64,000 nt of DNA from Tepidicaulis marinus (GTDB lineage Bacteria; Pseudomonadota; Alphaproteobacteria; Parvibaculales; Parvibaculaceae). The notes under the pieces are model-generated. The model was not told the DNA's origin and did not search any database. It worked only from the letters and a program-made list of their open reading frames with translations. Made by a program: the position numbers and the translations under genes. Shown piece by piece: positions 44,548 to 53,748 of the stretch; within the stretch, counting starts at the first letter, position 1, and each line of letters starts with the position of its first letter. The DNA is taken from the NCBI RefSeq assembly GCF_000739695.1, contig NZ_BBIO01000006.1, forward strand, positions 1-64,000. The letters run 5' to 3'.

Positions 44548-45591
44548 ATGGCAGTCAGGTCGGCGTTCGAAATGGGCGGGGTGGATGTAGCGCCGGGCAC
44601 CCGGCAGACCGTGCAATTGCCGCTTGGCGTCTTGTCCAATCACACGCCCATGGCGCTGCCGGTGCAGGTCGTGCATGGCAGGCGGGAGGGTCCGGTGCTT
44701 TTCGTCAGCGCGGCGGTCCATGGGGACGAGATTATCGGCGTCGAAATCGTCCGCCGGCTTTTGCGCCAGCCCGCTTTGAAGCAGCTGCGCGGTACGCTTA
44801 TCGCCGTTCCCATCGTCAACGCTTTCGGCTTCATCAATCATTCGCGCTATCTGCCCGACCGGCGCGATCTCAACCGCTGCTTTCCCGGTAGCGGCGACGG
44901 CTCTTTTGCCGGGCGCCTGGCGCATCTTTTCCTGAGCGAAGTGGTGGCGCGCGCCGATCTCGGCATCGATCTGCATTCGGCGGCCATTCACCGCACCAAC
45001 CTGCCGCAGATCCGCGTCTCTCCCTCGAAGCCGGAAACCATGGACCTTGCACTTGCCTTCGGCGCGCCGGTCGTCATCACCTCGAAACTGCGCGACGGGT
45101 CCTTGCGCGAGGCGGCCAAGGAAAAAGGCGTCGATGTGCTTCTCTATGAAGCAGGCGAGGGGCTGCGCTTCGATGAAATGGCAATCCGCACCGGGGTGGC
45201 GGGCATTTTGCGCATCATGCACGGCCTCGGCATGGTGGCGCGCCGGGCGATCGCGCCGGCCCGTGCCACCTCCATCCTCTCCTCCAAAAGCAGTTGGCTG
45301 CGCGCACCGGAAGGCGGCATTCTGCGCGCCTATAAAGGCATCGGCGCCATGGCGGAAAAGGGCGAGGTTGTCGGCGTTATTTCCGATCCTTTCGGGGAAA
45401 CGGATATAGAGATCGAAGCGGGTGAGCCCGGCCTTGTCATCGGCCGCACCAACCTGCCCATCGTCAATCAGGGCGATGCGCTCTTTCATATCGCCCGGGT
45501 GCGCAAGCCCGATACGGCGGAGGCCCGGATCGGCGCCCTGGCCGAACAGCTCGGTGAGGCGGCGATTTTCGATGAAGACGAGATCATCTAA
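44548..45591 (+). CDS. Succinylglutamate desuccinylase/aspartoacylase family zinc hydrolase
   Basis: 347 residues from ATG 44548 (GTG 44545 is adjacent). Zinc ligands are visible: 'AAVHGDEIIGVEIVRRLL' (H-x-x-E) and 'GIDLHSAAIHRTNLPQIR' (third His), with the catalytic Glu in 'LLYEAGEGLRFDE'. The C-terminal beta-domain ('SSWLRAPEGGILRAYKGIGAMAEKGEVVGVI', in short a lipoyl-like sandwich) is that of AstE/Asp-like N-deacylases. It hydrolyses an N-acylated amino acid or a related amide; the substrate is unknown. No ast genes are nearby. Confidence 0.8.
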   Translation: MAVRSAFEMGGVDVAPGTRQTVQLPLGVLSNHTPMALPVQVVHGRREGPVLFVSAAVHGDEIIGVEIVRRLLRQPALKQLRGTLIAVPIVNAFGFINHSRYLPDRRDLNRCFPGSGDGSFAGRLAHLFLSEVVARADLGIDLHSAAIHRTNLPQIRVSPSKPETMDLALAFGAPVVITSKLRDGSLREAAKEKGVDVLLYEAGEGLRFDEMAIRTGVAGILRIMHGLGMVARRAIAPARATSILSSKSSWLRAPEGGILRAYKGIGAMAEKGEVVGVISDPFGETDIEIEAGEPGLVIGRTNLPIVNQGDALFHIARVRKPDTAEARIGALAEQLGEAAIFDEDEII

Positions 45592-45601
45592 TCTCCAGAC
45601 T

Positions 45602-45616
45602 AAAACGTCACGTTTT
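45602..45616. promoter_or_regulatory. 15-bp palindrome after the zinc hydrolase gene
   Basis: AAAACGT-C-ACGTTTT is a perfect 7-1-7 inverted repeat 10 bases after the stop and 131 before the outer-membrane protein gene. It could be an operator or a weak terminator. Confidence 0.35.
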
Positions 45617-45747
45617 TGCAACAAATGCGTGCAAAGCGTCCTTTTTGGCACCCTCCAGGCCGCGCAGACCGTTTGAATCCGCCTTATCGCCGCCTAGACT
45701 GTCCCCAACCGGCACATAACAACCTTGCCGGGTCTGGGGAGAGAGAT

Positions 45748-46362
45748 ATGAAAAAGCAGCTTTTGAAGACGGCGGCGCTGTCCGCCTTGCTGGCCAGCGG
45801 CATGAGCGGCGCCGCGCTTGCCGATGCCGCAACGCCGGGCCTTTATGTGAGCCTCGGGGCGGGCATGAACTGGCTGGACGATGTTGAAAGCGGCGGCCAA
45901 ACCACCTCCTTCGATGAAGGCTTCATCATCAACGGCGCGCTCGGCTATGACAGCGGCGATATTGCGGAGATGGGTAAATACCGCCTCGAAGCGGAAATCT
46001 CCTGGAGTGAGAACGACACCGATACAGTCACCGCAGGCGGCGTGACGGGTAATGCCGGCGGCGAGATCGAGCAGTTCGGCTTCATGGTCAACGGCTATTG
46101 GGACTTCCTGCCGGGTGAACGGCTGCGTCCTTATGTCGGTATTGGTCTTGGCTTAACCGATCTCGACCAGACCCTCACCGTGGGTGGTCTGACGGCGAGC
46201 GCGGACGGCACGGAATTCACCTATCGCGGGGCGCTGGGCGCGAGCTACGCGCTTGATGCCAATTGGGCGATCGATCTCGGCTACCGCTACACGGTCGTCA
46301 ATGCCGACAATGACGACGCGGAAAACCATTCGGTGCTGACGAGCTTGCGTTACAAATTCTAA
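45748..46362 (+). CDS. Small outer-membrane beta-barrel protein
   Basis: 204 residues from ATG 45748 (GGGGAGAGAG upstream). The signal peptide ends 'GAALADA'. Eight amphipathic strands follow, such as 'GLYVSLGAGMNW', 'KYRLEAEISWSEND', 'FGFMVNGYWDF', 'LRPYVGIGLGL' and 'WAIDLGYRYTVV', and the C-terminus is 'LTSLRYKF' with the terminal Phe of outer-membrane proteins. The pattern fits the OmpA/OmpW-like or acyloxyacyl-hydrolase/'outer membrane protein beta-barrel' families with 8 strands. Function unknown. Confidence 0.75.
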   Translation: MKKQLLKTAALSALLASGMSGAALADAATPGLYVSLGAGMNWLDDVESGGQTTSFDEGFIINGALGYDSGDIAEMGKYRLEAEISWSENDTDTVTAGGVTGNAGGEIEQFGFMVNGYWDFLPGERLRPYVGIGLGLTDLDQTLTVGGLTASADGTEFTYRGALGASYALDANWAIDLGYRYTVVNADNDDAENHSVLTSLRYKF

Positions 46363-46385
46363 CCGGCACGCTTTTGTCCCGGCGA

Positions 46386-46415
46386 AAAGGGCGCGGAAAC
46401 CTCCGCGCCCTTTTT
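46386..46415 (+). terminator. Rho-independent terminator
   Basis: AAAGGGCGCGGA and TCCGCGCCCTTTTT form a perfect stem around AACC just after the outer-membrane protein gene. Confidence 0.9.
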
Positions 46416-46431
46416 CATGCGCCGGTTCCGC

Positions 46432-46468
46432 CCAAAGAAAAACCCGGCCCTCTTGCGAAGGCCGGGTT
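46432..46468 (-). terminator. Terminator of groEL
   Basis: AACCCGGCC/GGCCGGGTT stem (46441-46449 and 46460-46468). On the minus strand it is followed by TTTTTCTTT, about 100 bases after the groEL stop. Confidence 0.8.
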
Positions 46469-46568
46469 CTTTGTTCCGTGAGCGCGGGGCTCAGGGAGCA
46501 TGAGTGCATCATGCCGCCGCCTGAAACCGGCATGTCCGGTTCAGGCAGTCAACATGATGGGGGCATGA

Positions 46569-48239
<1,671 letters not shown>

Positions 48240-48325
48240 TCAAGGTCTAATCTTGAGCGTTATCCTTAAAAGCGGTGCGCGGCAGACGGCATGAAAAAGC
48301 CGTCCTGCGAAAGCAGCACAGCTTC

Positions 48326-48613
48326 TTATTCGATGATGCCGAGAATGTCGGATTCCTTCATGATCAGCAGGTCTTCACCGCCGACCTTCACTTCCGTGCC
48401 GGACCATTTGCCGAAGAGCACCTTGTCGCCCTTTTTGACATCAAGCTTCACGGTCTTGCCGGTTTCGTCTTTGGCGCCCGGACCAACGGCCACGACTTCA
48501 CCCTGAGAGGGCTTTTCCTGAGCCGTTTCGGGAATGATGATGCCGCCAGAGGTCTTGGTGTCCTCTTCAACCCGGCGAACGAGCACGCGATCGTGCAAAG
48601 GACGGAACTTCAT
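48326..48613 (-). CDS. groES: Co-chaperonin GroES
   Basis: 95 residues, full length: '[33 protein letters not shown]' includes the mobile loop ([11 protein letters not shown]), then '[13 protein letters not shown]' and '[19 protein letters not shown]'. The heptameric lid of GroEL. First gene of the operon; ATG 48613 is preceded by GGGAGAC. The promoter at 48713-48741 and the CIRCE operator lie upstream. Confidence 0.98.
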   Translation of the reverse strand: MKFRPLHDRVLVRRVEEDTKTSGGIIIPETAQEKPSQGEVVAVGPGAKDETGKTVKLDVKKGDKVLFGKWSGTEVKVGGEDLLIMKESDILGIIE

Positions 48614-48671
48614 CTGAATGTCTCCCTTGAACCCCGTCTAAGAGATTGGAATTCATAAATTTTTTGGATTG

Positions 48672-48698
48672 TTAGCACTCACCTAAGGTGAGTGCTAA
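48672..48698. promoter_or_regulatory. CIRCE element (HrcA operator)
   Basis: TTAGCACTC-N9-GAGTGCTAA is a perfect match to the CIRCE consensus. It lies between the groES promoter and start, so the operon is repressed by HrcA and induced by heat or protein-folding stress. hrcA itself is not in the window. Confidence 0.97.
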
Positions 48699-48712
48699 CA
48701 AAGGTCGTCGCA

Positions 48713-48741
48713 CAAATAGGCACATGCCCGGTCCCTGTCAA
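48713..48741 (-). promoter_or_regulatory. groES promoter
   Basis: On the minus strand TTGACA (48741-48736), 17 bases, TATTTG (48718-48713). Transcription would begin just upstream of the CIRCE element. Confidence 0.65.
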
Positions 48742-48771
48742 GAGACCCCAGGGCCGGGCGGGATGATTCTT

Positions 48772-49503
48772 TTATGACACGCGTGGCCGGACCGGTTGCG
48801 GCGGCGCGGCGGGCTGGGAAAAGCTCAGAACGGGATGTCCGGCACCTTGCCGGGCAAGATGGTCGCAAAGGGCGCCGGTGAAAAGGGCAAGGCCCAGCAT
48901 TTCCAATGTTTCTTCGCAAATCGCCAAGAGCGCGACGAGCGGTGCCTCTTCACCTTGAGCCGTGATGACCAGGCCTGAGAGCATTTCAAACCCGAGCGCC
49001 CCGCCCACGAATAGCGCGCCGGAGAGCGTAAAGAGCAAAGCGCTGCGCCGGGGCAGGGCAAGAAGAAAAGGCACCATGGCAAGGGCGAAGCCGCTCACAA
49101 GCACGAGCGCGGGCAGCACCCAGGCCCAGTAGAAGATGCCGCTTAGCCCCAAGGCGCCGCGCAGGGGCTCGATGAAAACTTCATGGATGCCCGTTGCTTC
49201 ATCGAGCGAGAGATAGGCGAAGGCTGCCGCCAGCACCAGCCAGTAGCGGGCCTGCCGGCGCGCTTGCCCATAGGCGTGATGGGCCGACAAAAAGAGCAGG
49301 CCCGAGGCGGCCATCATCATCGATGAGGAATACCAGGCACCGAAATTCATCTCCGAATCGAGATTGAGATGGCGCAGGTCTTTCAGCGCCGTGTCCTCGC
49401 CGATGATGTTCAGGACAAACTCCCGCACCACGGCAAGCGCGCCGATCACCGCCGCACCGGTAAAGAGCAGCCGCCATACGGCCCGCGCCTTGATCGTCAG
49501 CAT
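48772..49503 (-). CDS. Multi-pass membrane protein of unknown function
   Basis: 243 residues with about six hydrophobic segments. Conserved-looking motifs are 'HLNLDSEMNFGAWYSSSMM' after the first helix and 'AYLSLDEATGIHE' after the third; acidic residues, Trp and His at membrane edges suggest a shared active or binding site. The tail is a Pro-rich cytosolic end. I recognise the motifs from uncharacterised bacterial membrane proteins but know no function. It is divergent from aat and ends 158 bases before groES, upstream of the groES promoter. Confidence 0.65.
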   Translation of the reverse strand: MLTIKARAVWRLLFTGAAVIGALAVVREFVLNIIGEDTALKDLRHLNLDSEMNFGAWYSSSMMMAASGLLFLSAHHAYGQARRQARYWLVLAAAFAYLSLDEATGIHEVFIEPLRGALGLSGIFYWAWVLPALVLVSGFALAMVPFLLALPRRSALLFTLSGALFVGGALGFEMLSGLVITAQGEEAPLVALLAICEETLEMLGLALFTGALCDHLARQGAGHPVLSFSQPAAPPQPVRPRVS

Positions 49504-49587
49504 GTCTCATCCCTCCGCTGTCTGGTCCCGCCCTTGCAAGACTTGGCTCAATTATCGGCCAGCAACCAAAGAGGGGGATAAGTGGTC

Positions 49588-50523
49588 ATGATTACGGGTG
49601 ATTTCAGGCAAATACGCACGGGCGCCTTGCGGCGCCTCGGGCGCGAATTGTCCCAAAATAGGAAAACGGGCCGGGGCAAGGGGTTCAGCCTGTTTCAAAA
49701 CGGGCTGAGAAAGCTCCTGGTGCTTTTATTGTCGATGCGCGACGACGGCCCACTCGGAATTTTGGGTTTTGCGCGCATGGGAGCCGAAAAAGCGCTGATG
49801 GCGCCGCAGGGCTTTTTCCAGCGCCGCCCGGAAAACGCTTATGCCCATCCCGACGGGCTGGTGGATCTTGGCGGCTCGATGAACGCGGCCCGCCTGATCG
49901 GGGCTTATGCGCAAGGGGTCTATCCCTGGAACCATGCAAGCCCCTTGAAATGGTGGTCGCCCTCGAAACGCGCCGTTCTTTTCTTCGGCGATCTGCGCAT
50001 TGAAAAGAACCTGCGCCGGCTTCTGCGCCAAAAGCGGTACAGCGTCACCTTCGATGTGGATTTTGAAAGCGTGATGCGCGGCTGCGCCCGCCCGCGCCCC
50101 GGCCATCTGCCCGTCACCTGGATCGATGAGGATACGGTGCGGGCTTACCGGCGGCTCTTTGCGCTCGGCCGTGCCCATTCCGTCGAGGTCTGGGACAGGG
50201 ACGGCACGCTGGCCGGCGGGCTTTACGGCGTGGTGCAAGGCGGCGTTTTCGTTATCGAGTCGCAGTTCGCTGAGATGCGCGACGCGTCCAAGGTCGGTTT
50301 CGTCACCTTGATGCGCCATTTGAGGGAATGGGGTTTCGTCGCCGCCGACGGCAAGGTGATGACGGGACATCTTGCCAATTTCGGTATGAAAGACATTTCC
50401 CGCTCCGCCTATCTCGGGCTCTTGCACGCAAGCCGCGAGCATCAGGTCCCGCAGATCTGGCTCGCCGATCCGGCGCTCGATCCGGCGGAATGGAAACCGG
50501 AAGACGATTATCTGACGGTTTGA
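49588..50523 (+). CDS. aat: Leucyl/phenylalanyl-tRNA-protein transferase family
   Basis: 311 residues from ATG 49588 (GAGGGGG ten bases before; GTG 49582 also possible). The Aat core is clear: 'IGAYAQGVYPWNHASPLKWWSPSKRAVL', here cores GAYAQGVYPW and KWWSP, then 'SVEVWDRDGTLAGGLYGVVQGGVFVIESQF', 'MRDASKVGF', and 'ISRSAYLGLL'. The enzyme adds Leu/Phe to N-terminal Arg or Lys for the N-end-rule pathway. Differences are an N-terminal extension of about 90 residues, ESQF for the usual ESMF, and ADGK where most have DCQ. It may be a diverged paralogue. Confidence 0.75.
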   Translation: MITGDFRQIRTGALRRLGRELSQNRKTGRGKGFSLFQNGLRKLLVLLLSMRDDGPLGILGFARMGAEKALMAPQGFFQRRPENAYAHPDGLVDLGGSMNAARLIGAYAQGVYPWNHASPLKWWSPSKRAVLFFGDLRIEKNLRRLLRQKRYSVTFDVDFESVMRGCARPRPGHLPVTWIDEDTVRAYRRLFALGRAHSVEVWDRDGTLAGGLYGVVQGGVFVIESQFAEMRDASKVGFVTLMRHLREWGFVAADGKVMTGHLANFGMKDISRSAYLGLLHASREHQVPQIWLADPALDPAEWKPEDDYLTV

Positions 50524-50541
50524 GGTTCCTCTCTCTTTGGC

Positions 50542-50575
50542 AAACGCCCCGGCCTCACCGCCGGGGCGTTTTTCG
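50542..50575 (+). terminator. Rho-independent terminator
   Basis: AAACGCCCCGGC-ctcacc-GCCGGGGCGTTT followed by TTCG and more T, about 20 bases after aat. Confidence 0.9.
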
Positions 50576-50626
50576 TTTTTGCCCCATGCGTCTATAGTCT
50601 GGCGCAAGAAATAAAGGGGGAGAGAG

Positions 50627-51760
50627 ATGGCAGGCACATTCGTCAACGAAGCGCTGATCGGCAAGAAGGATGGTGCGGGAGAGCTGGCAACACCGGCGCT
50701 CGTCATCGACCTGCCGGCCTTCGAGCGTAATATCAAAACCATGGCCGAGCATTGCGCGCGCGCCGGCCTCACGCTGCGCCCCCATGCCAAGACCCATAAA
50801 TGCGCCGAGATCGCCCGCCGCCAGATCGCGGCCGGGGCGGTAGGCATTTGCTGCGCAAAACTCGGCGAGGCCGAAGTCATGGCCGATGCGGGCATCGAAA
50901 ACATTCTCCTAACCTCGCCGGTCGTGCTGCCGCGCGCATTGGACCGGCTCATGGCGCTGAATGACCGCATCCCCGATCTTCATGTCGTGATCGATAGCGA
51001 GGAAAACGCCCGCGCGCTTGAAGCGGCGGCGGAAAAGGCGGGCCGCCCGCTCAACGTGCTTGTCGATCTCGATATCGGGCTGCACCGCACCGGTATCGCG
51101 CCGGAGGCAGCCCCTGCGCTTGCCCGCTTCGCCGATGGCGCTAAGCATCTGCGCTTTAAAGGGCTGCAGGCCTATGGCGGCCATCTCATGCATATCGAAG
51201 GTTTTGCCGAGCGGCGCGAAAAGTCCCTGGCCGCCATGGACGTCATGAAGAGCGTGAAAGACGCGCTGGAAAAAGAGGGTATTCTCTGCCCCATCATGAC
51301 GGGCGGCGGCACCGGCACCTTCGATATCGACCCGGAGGCAAATGTCCTCACCGAGCTGCAGGGCGGCTCCTACATCTTCATGGACAAGCAATATAACGAC
51401 GTGGAAGGGGCGAACGGCAACGTGCCTTTTGAGACCGCGCTTTACGTGCAGATGTCCGTCATCTCCAACAACACCCCGCGCCTTGCGACAACGGATGCGG
51501 GCTTCAAATCCTTCGCCACCGACGCCGAGCCGCCCCTCCTGCGCTCCGGCGCGCCGGAGGGGGCAAGCTATTTCTTCTTCGGGGACGAGCAGGGCGGCAT
51601 CCTCCTGCCGAAAGGCGAGAGCCTGCCACTCGGCGCGGTGCTGACCGCCGTCACCCCCCACTGCGACCCGACCGTCAATCTCTACGACGCCTATCACGTC
51701 GTGGAAGAGGGCGTCCTCACCGCCATCTGGCCCATCGAAGCGCGCGGACGAAGTGCTTGA
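50627..51760 (+). CDS. DSD1-family PLP enzyme (D-threonine aldolase / 3-hydroxyaspartate aldolase-like)
   Basis: 377 residues of the alanine-racemase-like type III fold. 'TPALVIDLPAFERNI' leads into 'LRPHAKTHKCAEIARRQI', whose lysine binds PLP; 'VDLDIGLHRTGI', 'IMTGGGTGTFDID' (phosphate loop) and the metal site 'VTPHCDPTVNLYDAYHVV' (His and Cys) follow. Relatives retro-aldol cleave D-threonine or D-3-hydroxyaspartate, or dehydrate D-serine. ATG 50627 has GGGGGAGAGAG upstream. It stands alone; the substrate cannot be chosen from sequence. Confidence 0.8.
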   Translation: MAGTFVNEALIGKKDGAGELATPALVIDLPAFERNIKTMAEHCARAGLTLRPHAKTHKCAEIARRQIAAGAVGICCAKLGEAEVMADAGIENILLTSPVVLPRALDRLMALNDRIPDLHVVIDSEENARALEAAAEKAGRPLNVLVDLDIGLHRTGIAPEAAPALARFADGAKHLRFKGLQAYGGHLMHIEGFAERREKSLAAMDVMKSVKDALEKEGILCPIMTGGGTGTFDIDPEANVLTELQGGSYIFMDKQYNDVEGANGNVPFETALYVQMSVISNNTPRLATTDAGFKSFATDAEPPLLRSGAPEGASYFFFGDEQGGILLPKGESLPLGAVLTAVTPHCDPTVNLYDAYHVVEEGVLTAIWPIEARGRSA

Positions 51761-51818
51761 TACAAAACAGAAAAATTATCTCCTCGGCAAAAATATCGGA
51801 AAGTTGCGAGAATTCTTG

Positions 51819-51846
51819 TTGACCCACTATTGTTTATTGTTATTGT
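51819..51846 (+). promoter_or_regulatory. Promoter of the TetR gene (leaderless)
   Basis: TTGACC (51819-51824), 16 bases, TATTGT (51841-51846). A start seven or so bases on would fall at the ATG of the TetR gene (51853), and there is no Shine-Dalgarno. Confidence 0.55.
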
Positions 51847-51863
51847 GAGTAAATGATCACTCA
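51846..51863. promoter_or_regulatory. Regulon operator, copy 1 (spans TetR start codon)
   Basis: TGAGTAAATGATCACTCA: inverted repeat with arms TGAGTRAW and ATCACTCA around TG. The ATG of the TetR gene (51853) is inside it. The same 18-mer recurs at 52512 and 52876. Confidence 0.8.
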
Positions 51864-52440
51864 ACGAAACAAAGCGACTGGTGAAACGAGAAAGCGGCTG
51901 GTGGCCGCCGCCCTGCAACTCTTTGTTGAGAAGGGTGTGGCGGCAACCACCACGCGGGATATCGCCAAACAGGCCGGTATTTCGGAAGGGGCAATGTACC
52001 GCCACTTCGAAAGCAAGGAGACGTTGGCGCGCGAGCTGTTCATGAGCGAGTTTGCTCCGTTCTCGGATGCGCTGGCCCAGATCGAAAATATGCCGGTCAG
52101 CCTGATCGAGAAAGTCGATCATATGGTGCGGTACTTCTATCAGGCATTCGACGCCAATCCCGCGCTGTGGCGCTACATTGTGACGTATCAGTCGGGGCCG
52201 TGGTCTAGAGTGTCGGATGATATGGAGACGCCGGTTTCCGTTGTCTTCAAGGCGCTGCGCAAGGCGGAAGAGCAAGGTAAGATCAAGCTGAACGATACCG
52301 CCTTGCAAGTGCAATTGGTAATCGGCCTGGTGACACAGCCGGCCATTGGCGTTGTGTTTAACGAGATTGAACTTCCGCTGAGCCCCAAGCGCGGGCAAGT
52401 GGTCGAGGCGGTGGCTGCGGTACTTGGTATCGAGCCTTAA
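51853..52440 (+). CDS. TetR family autoregulator
   Basis: 195 residues. The HTH is near the N-terminus: 'TTRDIAKQAGISEGAMYRHFESKETLA' region (core IAKQAGISEGAMYRHF). The start codon lies inside an 18-bp operator and seems to coincide with the transcription start, so the mRNA is probably leaderless and the repressor autoregulates. Two further copies of the operator head the next two genes, so all three form one small regulon. The upstream 90 bases are AT-rich, unlike the surroundings. Ligand unknown. Confidence 0.88.
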   Translation: MITQRNKATGETRKRLVAAALQLFVEKGVAATTTRDIAKQAGISEGAMYRHFESKETLARELFMSEFAPFSDALAQIENMPVSLIEKVDHMVRYFYQAFDANPALWRYIVTYQSGPWSRVSDDMETPVSVVFKALRKAEEQGKIKLNDTALQVQLVIGLVTQPAIGVVFNEIELPLSPKRGQVVEAVAAVLGIEP

Positions 52441-52453
52441 GCTGCCTAAGCTG

Positions 52454-52480
52454 GCAGAGTGATGTGAAGGATCACTCTGC
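52454..52480. other. Stem-loop after the TetR gene
   Basis: GCAGAGTGAT-GTGAAGG-ATCACTCTGC is a perfect 10-bp inverted repeat. It contains AGTGAT/ATCACT like the operator arms but with a 7-base centre. No T run follows, so a terminator is doubtful. Confidence 0.6.
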
Positions 52481-52490
52481 TCCTACCCAC

Positions 52491-52504
52491 ACCCGATATC
52501 GGGT
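52491..52504. promoter_or_regulatory. 14-bp palindrome upstream of the small secreted protein gene
   Basis: ACCCGATATCGGGT is fully self-complementary. It adjoins TAATAAT (52504-52510), a possible -10, which abuts operator copy 2. Confidence 0.45.
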
Positions 52505-52511
52505 AATAATG

Positions 52512-52529
52512 TGAGTGAATGATCACTCA
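52512..52529. promoter_or_regulatory. Regulon operator, copy 2
   Basis: TGAGTGAATGATCACTCA, 16 of 18 or better identity to copies 1 and 3, placed right after a -10-like TAATAAT and 15 bases before the start of the small secreted protein gene. Confidence 0.8.
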
Positions 52530-52543
52530 AAATGGAGATGATG

Positions 52544-52861
52544 ATGAAAAAGCTACTTCTTTCTGCTGCCCTGTCCGCCGTCATTTGCCTGCCGGCGACG
52601 GCCCAGGCTTCCCGCTCGGGACTGACCGATTCTGAAATCGCTTTGCTTTTTGTAGGGGTGCCGGTCGCTAGCGGTGCTGCGGTAGCGGCTGCTGCCAGTG
52701 CCGCGCCGGTTGCAGCCGCCGGCTCGGGCGGCGCGGTGCTGTTGATAAACGGGGCAAACAGTCTCGACAAGGCGATCAAAGAAGACGCCAAACGGGAAGC
52801 ACTCGAAGTCGACGATGTGTCGATCATCACGGACAGAAACGGGACCGCAACGGCCCAGTAA
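52544..52861 (+). CDS. Small secreted Ala-rich protein, second gene of the TetR regulon
   Basis: 105 residues from ATG 52544, six bases after GGAG (four in-frame ATGs lie between 52532 and 52544). The signal peptide ends 'TAQA'. A long Ala/Gly/Val hydrophobic stretch follows (about 30-70) and could insert in a membrane or self-assemble, then a charged 'KAIKEDAKREALEVDDVSII' and a short tail. I see no catalytic motif. In layout it resembles small exported proteins such as the Salmonella STM0539 type, but I cannot claim homology. Controlled by operator copy 2. Confidence 0.6.
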   Translation: MKKLLLSAALSAVICLPATAQASRSGLTDSEIALLFVGVPVASGAAVAAAASAAPVAAAGSGGAVLLINGANSLDKAIKEDAKREALEVDDVSIITDRNGTATAQ

Positions 52862-52875
52862 TTTCAACATAGTAG

Positions 52876-52893
52876 TGAGTAATTGATCACTCA
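52876..52893. promoter_or_regulatory. Regulon operator, copy 3
   Basis: TGAGTAATTGATCACTCA, 10 bases before the start of the DUF2145 gene and just after a -10-like CATAGT. The GGAG Shine-Dalgarno overlaps its end. Confidence 0.8.
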
Positions 52894-52903
52894 GGAGATT
52901 GTT

Positions 52904-53719
52904 ATGTTTGATACCCGCCTTCGTTCCAATTTTGTTGCTGCTGTTTTTGCTCTGCTTGTCAGCGTTGTCTGTGCGCTTCTGCCCGATGTGGCGTCTGCCA
53001 ATAGTTCTGCTGCGCCGGAGGGCATTAAAGATCCGGAGCGTGTCTTGCCGTTTGCCAAGAAGGTCGAGCGGGAACTGGCCGCGCGCGGCGCGCGCGTTGC
53101 CATTGTCGCCCGCGTTGGCCGGGACCCTGAAAGCCTGCCGGACGGGATTGATTACACACATGTCGGTATCTGGATCTATTCCGACATCGAGACGGAAGAT
53201 GGCCGGACCGTGCGAGGATATGCTGTGCACAATCTTTATCAGTTCAACGATGATTTGAGCCGCTCTTCGCTCCAGCAGGATTTCCCGCCGGATTTCTTCG
53301 CAGACGTTTTCGCGATGCGGGCAGGTATCACTATTCCCTCGCCCGAACTGCAGGACCGGCTTGTCGCGTTCGTCTCGAGCCCGTCATATGCCAAACTTCA
53401 TGTCCCCAATTACTCGCTCGTCGCAAATCCCTATGACACCGCTTACCAAAACTGCACGAACTTCGTTCTGAGTACGCTGATCGGGGCGATCCATGGCACC
53501 GATGATCTCAGCAAGGTAATAGAGATTGCCGCAGAGAGCGGGTATGAACCGCAGAAAGTCGAGCTGAACGGGCTGCAGCGCGCATTCGGTCCCCTCTTCG
53601 TGGCCGGCTTTGAAACGGACGATCATGATGGAGATATCCGTACGTCCACCCTGGGATCGATAACGAAATATCTTCAGGCCCAAGAGCTGGTGGATGCCAG
53701 TTTTGTTATCGAAGAATGA
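52904..53719 (+). CDS. DUF2145 family exported protein, LRAT/permuted-papain-like
   Basis: 271 residues from ATG 52904 (GGAG seven bases upstream). Signal peptide to about 33. The body matches DUF2145: 'PFAKKVERELAARGARVAIVAR', in part, then 'GIDYTHVGIWIYSD' with His86, 'GYAVHNLYQ', 'ANPYDTAYQNCTNFVLSTLIGA' with Cys184, and a C-terminal helical part. Order His then N-C-x-x-F is that of LRAT-like circularly permuted papain folds (H-box, then N-C-E-H-F), so a periplasmic thiol hydrolase or acyltransferase is inferred. Third unit of the TetR regulon, under operator copy 3. Confidence 0.75.
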   Translation: MFDTRLRSNFVAAVFALLVSVVCALLPDVASANSSAAPEGIKDPERVLPFAKKVERELAARGARVAIVARVGRDPESLPDGIDYTHVGIWIYSDIETEDGRTVRGYAVHNLYQFNDDLSRSSLQQDFPPDFFADVFAMRAGITIPSPELQDRLVAFVSSPSYAKLHVPNYSLVANPYDTAYQNCTNFVLSTLIGAIHGTDDLSKVIEIAAESGYEPQKVELNGLQRAFGPLFVAGFETDDHDGDIRTSTLGSITKYLQAQELVDASFVIEE

Positions 53720-53748
53720 GGACTGAATGGAATGAACGCGCTCTTCCC

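Noticed and set aside
52454-52480. Stem-loop counted as a fourth regulon operator
   Set aside because: The arms are separated by 7 bases instead of 2 and the outer bases differ, so the repressor geometry does not fit.
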